Assembly: GCF_039595395.1 (NCBI RefSeq)
Contig: NZ_JBCNLP010000001.1
Location: 1,550,001-1,614,000 of the forward strand
Length of the DNA stretch: 64,000 bases
From: Novosphingobium sp.
GTDB taxonomy: Bacteria > Pseudomonadota > Alphaproteobacteria > Sphingomonadales > Sphingomonadaceae
Direction of reading: 5' to 3'
The notes below the pieces were generated by a model that worked only from the letters and a program-made list of their open reading frames with translations, was not told the origin of the DNA and did no database searches. This document shows, piece by piece, positions 32,739-40,255 of the stretch (positions are counted from its first letter, which is position 1; each line of letters starts with the position of its first letter). The position numbers and the translations under genes are program-made.

Positions 32739-34535
32739 GTGACTGAAGGTAAGGGCCCCAAAGAATTGCGTTCACGCGCCTGGTTCAACAACCCTGAATC
32801 GCCCGACATGACGGCGCTCTATCTGGAGCGCTACCTCAATTACGGTCTTTCGATCGAGGAGTTGCAGTCCGATCGCCCGATCATCGGCATCGCCCAGACC
32901 GGCAGTGACCTGTCGCCGTGCAACCGCCACCACCTCGTGCTGGCCGACCGCGTGAAGGACGGCATCCGTGAGGCTGGCGGCATCCCCATCGAATTCCCGA
33001 TCCATCCGATCCAGGAAACCGGCAAGCGCCCCACGGCGGGTATCGACCGCAATCTGGCTTATCTCAGCCTTTCCGAAGTGCTGTTTGGCTATCCCATCGA
33101 CGGCGTGGTGCTGACCATCGGCTGCGACAAGACCACGCCCGCCTGCCTGATGGCGGCGGCCACGGTCAATCTGCCTGCCATCGCGCTGTCGGTCGGGCCG
33201 ATGCTCAACGGCTGGCATCAGGGCAAGCGCACCGGCAGCGGCACCATCGTATGGCAGGCGCGCCAGATGCTGGCCGCCGGCGAGATCGACTATAAGGGCT
33301 TTATCGAGCTGGTGGCTTCCTCCGCGCCCTCGACCGGTTTCTGCAACACGATGGGCACCGCGACCACGATGAACAGCCTGACCGAGGCGCTGGGCATGAG
33401 CCTGCCCGGCTCGGCGGCGATCCCCGCGCCGCATCGCGACCGTCAGGAATGCGCCTATTACACCGGCAAGCAGATCGTCGAAATGGTCCGCGCCGACCGC
33501 AAGCCCAGCGATGTGCTGACGCGTGAGGCCTTCCTCAACGCGATCCGCGTCAATTCGGCGATTGGTGGCAGCACCAATGCCCCGATCCATTTGAACGCCA
33601 TCGCCCGCCATATCGGCGTCGAGCTGAGCCTCTCCGACTGGGAAGAGCATGGCGCCGATGTGCCGCTGCTGGTCAATCTGCAACCGGCGGGCGAATATCT
33701 GGGCGAGGATTACTTCCGCGCCGGTGGCGTCCCCGCCGTGATGGGCGAGCTGCAGCGCGCGGGGCTCCTCCATGGCGATGCGCTGACGGTGAATGGCCGC
33801 AGCGTGGCTGAAAATGTGGCCGAAGCGCGCATCAAGGATGAGGATGTGATCCGTCCGCTCGATCGCCCGCTGAAGCCTGCCGCAGGCCTGACCGTGCTGT
33901 CCGGCAATCTCTTCGATGCGGCGGTGATGAAAACCAGCGTGATCGGCGAAGACTTCCGCAAGCGTTACCTCTCCAACCCCGACGATCCCGAGGCCTTCGA
34001 GGGTAAGGTCGTGGTCTTCGAGGGCCCCGAGGATTACCATCACCGCATCGACGATCCCGCGCTGGAGATCGACGCCAACACCATTCTGGTGATCCGCGGC
34101 GCCGGGCCCATCGGCTATCCGGGCGGTGCAGAAGTCGTGAACATGCGCCCGCCTGCCGCGCTGATCCGCGCCGGGGTGGATGCCTTGCCCTGCATCGGTG
34201 ACGGGCGTCAGTCGGGCACGTCAGGCAGCCCCTCGATCCTCAACGCCAGCCCCGAGGCGGCGGTGGGCGGCGGTCTGGCGCTGCTGAAGACGGGCGACCG
34301 CATCCGTATCAGCCTGAAGGACCGCAGCGCCAATCTGCTGGTCAGCGATGCCGAACTGGCCGAGCGCCGCGCCGCTCTGGTCGATGCGCCTTACGCTTTC
34401 CCCGAAAGCCAGACGCCATGGCAGGACATCCACCGCCGCGAGACCGGGCAGTTCGCGACAGGCGCCGTGCTGGAAAGCGCGGTCAAATATCAGCGCGTGG
34501 CCCAGGTCCACGGCGTGCCGCGCGACAGCCACTGA
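32739..34535 (+). CDS. IlvD/Edd-family sugar-acid dehydratase (galactonate/arabonate type)
   Basis: 598 residues from GTG 32739, six bases after GAGG; the ATG at 32733 directly abuts that site and is less likely. Three iron-sulfur or metal region cysteines are present: [28 protein letters not shown] and [38 protein letters not shown] near the C-terminus carries the catalytic Ser typical of the family. The length and motifs match pentonate/hexonate dehydratases rather than dihydroxy-acid dehydratase. It should convert galactonate to 2-keto-3-deoxygalactonate. First gene of an operon with lactonase, transporter, kinase and aldolase. Confidence 0.88.
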   Translation: MTEGKGPKELRSRAWFNNPESPDMTALYLERYLNYGLSIEELQSDRPIIGIAQTGSDLSPCNRHHLVLADRVKDGIREAGGIPIEFPIHPIQETGKRPTAGIDRNLAYLSLSEVLFGYPIDGVVLTIGCDKTTPACLMAAATVNLPAIALSVGPMLNGWHQGKRTGSGTIVWQARQMLAAGEIDYKGFIELVASSAPSTGFCNTMGTATTMNSLTEALGMSLPGSAAIPAPHRDRQECAYYTGKQIVEMVRADRKPSDVLTREAFLNAIRVNSAIGGSTNAPIHLNAIARHIGVELSLSDWEEHGADVPLLVNLQPAGEYLGEDYFRAGGVPAVMGELQRAGLLHGDALTVNGRSVAENVAEARIKDEDVIRPLDRPLKPAAGLTVLSGNLFDAAVMKTSVIGEDFRKRYLSNPDDPEAFEGKVVVFEGPEDYHHRIDDPALEIDANTILVIRGAGPIGYPGGAEVVNMRPPAALIRAGVDALPCIGDGRQSGTSGSPSILNASPEAAVGGGLALLKTGDRIRISLKDRSANLLVSDAELAERRAALVDAPYAFPESQTPWQDIHRRETGQFATGAVLESAVKYQRVAQVHGVPRDSH

Positions 34536-34536
34536 T

Positions 34537-35406
34537 ATGGAGCCCACACCAGCAAAGCTGCGCATCGTCGAGCGCTCTCGCCGGGATAGCCTCGGCGAGG
34601 GGCCGGTGTGGTGCCCGCAGGATCGGGCGCTCTATTGGGTCGATATCATCGGGCAGAAGGTCAATCGCCTTGGGCTCGATGATGGGGGCTTGGTCGATTG
34701 GGATTGCCCCGAGATGATCGGCTGGCTGCTGCCCCGCGCGCAAGGCGGCTTTATCGCCGGGCTCAAGAGCGGCTTTCATACGCTGACCCTCGAACCCTTC
34801 GCGCTGGAGCGCATCCATGCGCCCGAGCCCGACCGGCCCGGCAACCGCATGAACGATGCCTGCGTCGATGCGCGCGGGCGCATCTGGGCGGGCACGATGC
34901 AGATGGACGGGCAGGGGGCGGGTGGTCACCTTTACCGCCTTGATGCCGATCTTTCGGTGCGGCAGGTGGATGCAGGCTATCATATCGCCAATGGTCCCAC
35001 GATCAGCGGCGATGGCGCCACGCTCTATCACACCGACAGCCTGCTGGGCCGCGTCTATCGCTTTGCCATCGGCGCTGATGGCGAACTCGGCCCGCGCGAG
35101 ACCTTTCTGCAATTCCCGGAAGAATGGGGCTCGCCCGACGGCATGTGCTGCGACAGCGCGGGCGGCATCTGGATCGCGCATTGGGGCGCGGCCTGCATCA
35201 GCCGCTTCCTGCCCGATGGCACGCGCGAGCGCTTTATCGAACTGCCCGCCAGCCAGATCACCAAATGCGTCTTCGCGGGCGACAATCTGGACCGCATGTT
35301 CGTAACCAGCGCCGCCGATGGCGTGGAGAACGAACCTCACGCCGGCTGCCTGTTCGAGGTGGAGACCGGCTTTACTGGCCTGCCGCCTCACACTTTCGCT
35401 GCCTGA
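34537..35406 (+). CDS. SMP-30/gluconolactonase-family sugar lactonase
   Basis: 289 residues; ATG lies one base after the dehydratase stop. Metal ligands of the six-bladed propeller are visible: E in SLGEGPVW, N in GNRMNDACVD and D in GSPDGMCCD, with IANGPTISGDGATLYHTDS between. It hydrolyses the galactono- or arabinono-lactone made by the dehydrogenase. Its place between dehydratase and transporter completes steps one to three of the oxidative pathway. Confidence 0.9.
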   Translation: MEPTPAKLRIVERSRRDSLGEGPVWCPQDRALYWVDIIGQKVNRLGLDDGGLVDWDCPEMIGWLLPRAQGGFIAGLKSGFHTLTLEPFALERIHAPEPDRPGNRMNDACVDARGRIWAGTMQMDGQGAGGHLYRLDADLSVRQVDAGYHIANGPTISGDGATLYHTDSLLGRVYRFAIGADGELGPRETFLQFPEEWGSPDGMCCDSAGGIWIAHWGAACISRFLPDGTRERFIELPASQITKCVFAGDNLDRMFVTSAADGVENEPHAGCLFEVETGFTGLPPHTFAA

Positions 35407-35474
35407 AAACACCATAATGCGCAGGGAGGCACGGCACGCGCCAGTGCCCCCGCGTCGATCGAAGGGAAAAGGGG

Positions 35475-37070
35475 ATGCAACTCTCAAGCCTGGATCTGGC
35501 GATGGTGGGGGCCTATGCCGTCTTCATCTTCGTGCTGGCTCAAGTGGTGTCGCGGCGCAAGGCCGGGCATGAAACCGACACCACCGACTATTTTCTGGCC
35601 AGTAAGGCCCTGCCATGGTGGGCCATCGGCGCCTCGCTGATCGCGGCCAACATTTCCGCTGAGCAGATCGTGGGCATGGCGGGCTCCGGCTATGCCATCG
35701 GTTTGGCCATCGCCAGCTATGAATGGATGGCGGCGGCGACCCTGCTGATCGTGGCCAAATTCTTCCTGCCGATCTTCCTCAAGCACGACATCACCACCAT
35801 GCCCCAGTTTCTGGAGCAGCGCTTCGGGCCCCGCCTGCGCGCGGTGATGGCGGTGTTCTGGCTGGTGCTCTATGTCTTCGTGAACCTGACCTCGATCATC
35901 TGGCTGGGTTCGATTGCCGTGGTGCAGGTGGCGGGCGTCAATCAGGATCTGGCTCTGGCCGGGCTGGGCATTTTCGCGCTGCTCTATCAGATCCGTGGCG
36001 GTCTCAAGGCCGTGGCGCTGACCGACATCGTGCAGGTCGCGCTGCTGGTGACGGGCGGGCTGATCATCGCCTGGCTGACGCTGGGCAAGATCGGCGGCGG
36101 CGATGTGTTCCATGGCTGGCACACGCTGGTGAACAAGGTGCCCGATCACTTCCATATGATCCTGAAATCGGGCGATCCGCATTACAAGGATCTGCCGGGC
36201 CTGTCGGTGATCATCGGTGGCATGTGGATTGCCAACATCGCCTATTGGGGCTGCAACCAGTACATCATCCAGCGTGGTCTGGCCGCCAAGAGCTTGCAGG
36301 AAGCGCAGCGCGGCATGGTGCTGGCCGGTTTCCTCAAGCTGATCATGCCGGTCATCATCGTGCTGCCGGGCATCGCCGCCGTGATGCTGGCGCCCGATCT
36401 GGGCAAGCCCGATCTGGCCTATCCCACCATGATGCGCATGCTGCCGCCCGGCCTGCTGGGGCTTGTCTTTGCCGCGCTGGTGGCGGCCATCGTCGCCTCC
36501 ACCGCCAGCAAGATCAACTCGATCGCCACCATCTTCACGCTGGATGTCTATGCCAAATGGTTCGCCCATGGGCAGAAGAGCGAGACCCATCTGGTTCGCG
36601 TGGGCCGCATCGCCGCCAGCGTTTCCATCGTGATCGCGATCCTGACGGCGCGCCCGCTGCTGGGCAGCCTCGATCAGGCGTTCCAGTATATTCAGGAGTT
36701 CTCCGGCTTCGTCACGCCGGGCATCACGGTGATCTTCCTGCTCGGCCTGTTCTGGCCGCGCGCGACGGAGAATGGCGCGCTGATGGGCGCCATCGCCTCG
36801 GTGATCCTGAGCATCTTCTTCCGTTTCAGCGGGATCGAGGCCTTGAGCGCGATCCCCTTCATGAACCGCATGCTGATCATCTTTGCCCTGTCGCTGGTGC
36901 TGGCGGTGGTGGTGTCGCTGGCCCGTCCGGCGGCTGCTGGATCCAACCGTATTCGTTTGGATACAGTCGATTTTCGCACTACGCGGGGCTTCAATCTGGC
37001 CCGCGGTGCTGATCCTGGTCATTCTGGCGATCCTGTATGGAGTGTGGTGGTAATATGGCGAGCAAGATGA
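35475..37070 (+). CDS. Sodium:sugar symporter (SGLT/SSS family) with a frame-disrupted C-terminus
   Basis: 531 residues as read. SSS features: ANISAEQIVGMAGSGYAIGL in helix 1, TMPQFLEQRFG, YQIRGGLKAVALTDIVQ, CNQYIIQRGLAAKS and ASTASKINSIATIFTLDVY. It should import galactose or a similar sugar with Na+. The last 24 residues after TTRGFNLA are polar and odd. Dropping one C from the CCC at 37000-37002 gives FNLAAVLILVILAILYGVWW and a TAA at 37051-37053, a normal final helix that ends one base before the kinase ATG. So one extra base is present, either mutation or assembly error. Confidence 0.85.
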   Translation: MQLSSLDLAMVGAYAVFIFVLAQVVSRRKAGHETDTTDYFLASKALPWWAIGASLIAANISAEQIVGMAGSGYAIGLAIASYEWMAAATLLIVAKFFLPIFLKHDITTMPQFLEQRFGPRLRAVMAVFWLVLYVFVNLTSIIWLGSIAVVQVAGVNQDLALAGLGIFALLYQIRGGLKAVALTDIVQVALLVTGGLIIAWLTLGKIGGGDVFHGWHTLVNKVPDHFHMILKSGDPHYKDLPGLSVIIGGMWIANIAYWGCNQYIIQRGLAAKSLQEAQRGMVLAGFLKLIMPVIIVLPGIAAVMLAPDLGKPDLAYPTMMRMLPPGLLGLVFAALVAAIVASTASKINSIATIFTLDVYAKWFAHGQKSETHLVRVGRIAASVSIVIAILTARPLLGSLDQAFQYIQEFSGFVTPGITVIFLLGLFWPRATENGALMGAIASVILSIFFRFSGIEALSAIPFMNRMLIIFALSLVLAVVVSLARPAAAGSNRIRLDTVDFRTTRGFNLARGADPGHSGDPVWSVVVIWRAR

Positions 37071-37945
37071 CTCGGGGCGCCTTTCTGGGTGTCGACTGGG
37101 GCACCACCAACCGGCGGGTCTATCGCTTTGCCGCCGACGGCACAGTCGAGGCCAGCGAGCGCGACGACAAGGGCCTGCTTTCGGTAACGCCGGGCACCTT
37201 CCCGGCCGAGGCCGCTGCGATCCGCGCGCAATTCGGCGATCTGCCGATGCTGTGTGCGGGGATGGTCGGTTCGGCCAGGGGCTGGGCCAATGTGCCTTAC
37301 GTCTCCTGCCCGGCCGGAACGCAGGCGCTGGCCGAGGGGCTGCATTGGGTCGAGCCGGGGCGCACCGCCATCGTGCCGGGCCTTTCCATCGCGGAAGGTC
37401 AGAGCGGCGATGTGATGCGCGGCGAGGAAGTGCAGTTGCTGGGCGCGGTGGCCGCCGGTCTGGCGCCTGCCGATGGTCTGCTGTGCCAGCCGGGCACCCA
37501 TTGCAAATGGGCACGGATGCGCGGCGAAACCGTGAGCCATTTCTCCACCAGCATGACCGGCGAGATGTTCGCCCTGCTCAAGGCCCACAGCCTGATCGGC
37601 AGTTTCCTTTCGGGCGAGGTCTCCGATGGCCCGGCCTTCCGCAGCGGCGTGGCCGACGGGCTCGACAGTCGCCTGCTGCGCCACCTGTTTGGCGTGCGCG
37701 CGGCGGCTCTGCTGGGGCTGCGTGCCGAGGAAGACTGCGCAGCCTACACCAGCGGCTTGCTGATCGGCAGCGACATCGCCAGCCGCGCGCTGGCCAAGGG
37801 GGAGGAGGTCTATGTGCTGGCCGACCCCTATCTGGGCGGGCTCTATGCCGCCGCCATCGAGGAGGCGGGCGGGCGCGCCATCGCGGTCGACAGCCATGCC
37901 AGCTTCGCCGCCGGAATTTTGCAGATCTGGAAGGAATGCGCATGA
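37055..37945 (+). CDS. dgoK: 2-dehydro-3-deoxygalactonokinase
   Basis: 296 residues. The phosphate loop FLGVDWGTTNRRVYRF opens the protein; LCAGMVGSARGWANVPYV and CQPGTHCKWA are typical of DgoK. It phosphorylates 2-keto-3-deoxygalactonate at C6 with ATP. Start at ATG 37055 sits one base after the restored symporter stop and its own stop overlaps the aldolase start (ATGA). Its presence favours D-galactose over L-arabinose as the pathway sugar. Confidence 0.93.
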   Translation: MASKMTRGAFLGVDWGTTNRRVYRFAADGTVEASERDDKGLLSVTPGTFPAEAAAIRAQFGDLPMLCAGMVGSARGWANVPYVSCPAGTQALAEGLHWVEPGRTAIVPGLSIAEGQSGDVMRGEEVQLLGAVAAGLAPADGLLCQPGTHCKWARMRGETVSHFSTSMTGEMFALLKAHSLIGSFLSGEVSDGPAFRSGVADGLDSRLLRHLFGVRAAALLGLRAEEDCAAYTSGLLIGSDIASRALAKGEEVYVLADPYLGGLYAAAIEEAGGRAIAVDSHASFAAGILQIWKECA

Positions 37946-38580
37946 CCATCACCGCCGATTTCACCGAAGCCATGGGCCGCTGCCCGCTGGTGGCCATCCT
38001 GCGCGGCGTGCGCCCCGACGAGATCATCGACATCGCCGATGGGCTGGTCGAGGCCGGTTTCACCATGATCGAGGTGCCGCTCAATTCGCCCGAGCCGCTC
38101 GATTCCATCGGTCTGATCGCCAAGCGCTATGACCGCCATGTGCTGGTCGGCGCGGGCACGATGCTGAGTGTCGAGGATGTGGCCAATGTCGCCGAGCGCG
38201 GCGGGCGGTTGATGGTTTCGCCCAACAGCAATCCCACGGTGATCAGCGCGGCGGTGGCGGCGGGCATGGCCGCGCTGCCGGGCTATTTCACCCCGACCGA
38301 GGCCTTTGCGGCGCTGGAGGCCGGTGCCCATGGCCTGAAGCTGTTCCCCGCCGAGGGGGCCAGCCCCGCTGTGCTGAAGGCGCAGCGCTCGGTGCTGCCC
38401 AAGAATGTGCCGGTGCTGGCCGTGGGCGGCGTGAGCGTCGACAATCTGGGCGAGTGGATGGCGGCAGGCGCGGCGGGCGCCGGGCTGGGCGGTTCGCTCT
38501 ACAAGGTGGGTGACAGCAGCGAGACCGTGCGCGAGCGGGCTGTGGCCTTCGTCTCGGCCTATAAGAGTATTATTGCATAG
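37942..38580 (+). CDS. dgoA: 2-dehydro-3-deoxy-6-phosphogalactonate aldolase
   Basis: 212 residues, class I KDPG/KDPGal aldolase. PLVAILRGVRPDE holds the catalytic Glu region, VGAGTML the phosphate-site Thr, and GLKLFPAEGASP the Schiff-base Lys. It splits KDPGal into pyruvate and glyceraldehyde 3-phosphate, the last step of the De Ley-Doudoroff route. The start is fixed by the ATGA overlap with dgoK. Confidence 0.93.
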   Translation: MTITADFTEAMGRCPLVAILRGVRPDEIIDIADGLVEAGFTMIEVPLNSPEPLDSIGLIAKRYDRHVLVGAGTMLSVEDVANVAERGGRLMVSPNSNPTVISAAVAAGMAALPGYFTPTEAFAALEAGAHGLKLFPAEGASPAVLKAQRSVLPKNVPVLAVGGVSVDNLGEWMAAGAAGAGLGGSLYKVGDSSETVRERAVAFVSAYKSIIA

Positions 38581-38616
38581 GTTGGTGATGGGCTTTTCGC
38601 AGTTTGCGTTCGTGAA

Positions 38617-38632
38617 TTGTGCAGATGCACAA
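38617..38632. promoter_or_regulatory. Short perfect palindrome in the dgoA-downstream gap
   Basis: TTGTGCA-GA-TGCACAA in the AT-rich 38581-38785 gap; AAGAAGCTTTTCTTCTTT at about 38677-38694 is another near-palindrome. Either could be an operator of the following small gene or an end-of-operon signal. No longer gene is seen here. Confidence 0.3.
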
Positions 38633-38785
38633 ATTCAGACGCGAATTGCGAAGAGTGAACATGTGTTAATCATAAAGAAGCTTTTCTTCTTTGGACGTTG
38701 TAACAATTGCCCTGAATACGAAACATTGGGGTTCTATCAGGATCAGGCGAATCGCCAAAAGGTGATCGTCATGAGAGGATGACCC

Positions 38786-38950
38786 ATGTTCGACGAAATC
38801 GACGCGGCCTATTATCGTGTAAGGGCAGATGAGGAGCGCGAGAAAGCGCAATCCCCCAATGCCAGGCTCGCCGAAAGGCATCGCCGTCGCGCCTCCGCCT
38901 TTGAGGCGAAGGCCAAAGCCCTGCTGGAGCGGAATACGGCTCTGGTCTGA
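38786..38950 (+). CDS. Small (54-residue) Arg/Glu/Ala-rich helical protein
   Basis: ATG 38786 with GAGG eight bases upstream, stop at 38948. The sequence begins MFDEIDAAYYRVRADEERE and continues with a charged amphipathic helix (RHRRRASAFEAKAKALLE). This layout is common in short uncharacterised alphaproteobacterial proteins with a YYRxRA opening. It is cytosolic, with no cysteines. Function unknown. It stands alone, 205 bases after dgoA, and is followed by a strong hairpin. Confidence 0.6.
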   Translation: MFDEIDAAYYRVRADEEREKAQSPNARLAERHRRRASAFEAKAKALLERNTALV

Positions 38951-38997
38951 TCGGCAGGCGGATCGCAGCGTCCATTGATACCTTGCCGCGCATGATG

Positions 38998-39030
38998 ATG
39001 GGCCCGGTTGCCGATGCAGCCGGGCCCATT
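38998..39030 (+). terminator. Hairpin terminator after the 54-residue gene
   Basis: ATGGGCCCGGTTGC-CGAT-GCAGCCGGGCCCAT, a 14-base stem with one wobble pair, 47 bases after the stop. The T-run is poor. The rest of 38951-39216 shows no gene. Confidence 0.6.
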
Positions 39031-39216
39031 GCCTTATCGGCCAAACGCTCTGCGCCGGACCGGATTCAGGCCCGTTCGGCGGGGCCGGGCGACCATCTGT
39101 TACATTGTCGCACCGGCCAAATTTAACCTTTTATCAGCCATGTTGCCGGATATCCGATCGCGGAGGGAAAGCCCGATCAGCCAGGGTCAGGCTGGTCTCC
39201 TTGAGGGTATACGCAT

Positions 39217-39477
39217 ATGACACTTTCCCTTGGTAGCGTGAGTGGCGCCGCTTCCTCGCTCCTCTCCGCCGTGACCGGCAGCGCTCAGGCCGCGACGCCT
39301 TCGACCAACACCACACAGGCGGCCACAACCACCACGCCCGCCCCCGCGAAGGCACATCATGGCGGGCACCACCATGGCGGCGGCACGTCGTTCAGCGACA
39401 TTCTCAGTGCCCTGACGAGTCCCTCCTCGACCAGCACCACGGGCACGTCGAGCAGCACGACAAGCCTGCTTGGCTGA
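39217..39477 (+). CDS. Low-complexity Ser/Thr-rich protein with a His-Gly cluster
   Basis: 86 residues, start preceded by GAGGG. Composition is dominated by Ser, Thr and Ala with a central KAHHGGHHHGGG cluster and a hydrophobic C-terminal SLLG. A weak export-like N-terminus (SLLSAVTGSAQAA) is present. The His cluster could bind metal. No family recognised. It is followed 47 bases later by the GNAT gene on the same strand. Confidence 0.55.
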   Translation: MTLSLGSVSGAASSLLSAVTGSAQAATPSTNTTQAATTTTPAPAKAHHGGHHHGGGTSFSDILSALTSPSSTSTTGTSSSTTSLLG

Positions 39478-39524
39478 TCGATCCGCCTGATGATGTTGAT
39501 CCTTCACAAAGGCAGGGCAGGGGC

Positions 39525-40043
39525 ATGATCCGCACCGAAGCGATTGCTCTGGGGCCGATCCTGCCGGTCGACCTGCCCTCCCTGTGCATGTGGGACGATG
39601 ATCCGGAAATCACCCGGCTCAACCGCCCCTATGTGCCCCAGAACCTCCAGCGGCAGAGCGATTTCTGGCTCAATGCCGCCGGGGATCACGCGCGGGTCTT
39701 CTTTGCGATCCGCCGCATGGGCAGCGCGGAGATCATCGGCCATGTCCAGATCATGGAGATCGATCCGATCCACCGCTCGGCCTCGCTGGGCATTCTGATC
39801 GGCAGGAAGGAGCAGCGCGGCCAGGGCTATGGGCGGCAGGCGATGCAGCTGGCCATCGACTATTGCTGGCGCCACCTCAATCTGCGGCGGCTGTCGCTGC
39901 GCGTGCACAGTGTCAATACGGCGGCCATCGCGCTCTATCGCCATTTGGGCTTCGAGATCGAGGGCGTGCTGCGTCAGGCCGAATTCATCGATGGCGGCTG
40001 GACCGATATCACCCTGATGGCGCTGCTCCACCCGGAGCGGTGA
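39525..40043 (+). CDS. GNAT-family N-acetyltransferase (RimJ/RimL-like)
   Basis: 172 residues. The acetyl-CoA loop is QRGQGYGRQAMQLAIDYCW, preceded by a beta strand IHRSASLGILIG and followed by LSLRVHSVNTAAIALYRHLGF, the standard GNAT core. N-terminal WDDDPEITRLNRPYVP resembles ribosomal-protein or antibiotic acetyltransferases. Substrate unknown. GCAGGGGC precedes the ATG. Confidence 0.87.
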   Translation: MIRTEAIALGPILPVDLPSLCMWDDDPEITRLNRPYVPQNLQRQSDFWLNAAGDHARVFFAIRRMGSAEIIGHVQIMEIDPIHRSASLGILIGRKEQRGQGYGRQAMQLAIDYCWRHLNLRRLSLRVHSVNTAAIALYRHLGFEIEGVLRQAEFIDGGWTDITLMALLHPER

Positions 40044-40084
40044 CCGGCCTTTCGGGCCATGATCCAGCCTGACTGCACCATCCT

Positions 40085-40195
40085 ATGGGGCGTCGCAACT
40101 GCCTCGACTGCGCCCATTTCCGGCACGGCCCATCGGCGCGGGAGGCGCTGCTGCCGAGGCTGGCGGGCGCGTCACCGGGACATGCCTCGCTGTGA
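40085..40195 (+). CDS. Possible 36-residue CxxC micro-protein
   Basis: MGRRNCLDCAHFRHGPSARE then LLPRLAGASPGHASL and stop. The CLDCxHF start and LLPxLxxxSxGHASL phrase look like a small cysteine-pair protein family of sphingomonads that I recall only vaguely, usually longer at the C-terminus. No good ribosome-binding site. It could be a truncated copy. The rest of 40044-40255 is empty. Confidence 0.3.
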   Translation: MGRRNCLDCAHFRHGPSAREALLPRLAGASPGHASL

Positions 40196-40255
40196 GGCTT
40201 TCGCAAGCGCCTGAAAGGCTGGGCAGAGCGGCATGGAGCCGTTAGGAAGGCCGCC

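Noticed and set aside
31686..34535. Weimberg-type L-arabinose pathway
   Set aside because: The dehydrogenase and dehydratase could act on arabinose, but the DHDPS-type dehydratase and semialdehyde dehydrogenase are absent, whereas dgoK and dgoA are present.
35484..37514. Long minus-strand frame across the symporter and kinase genes
   Set aside because: Charged low-information antisense sequence over two well-supported genes.
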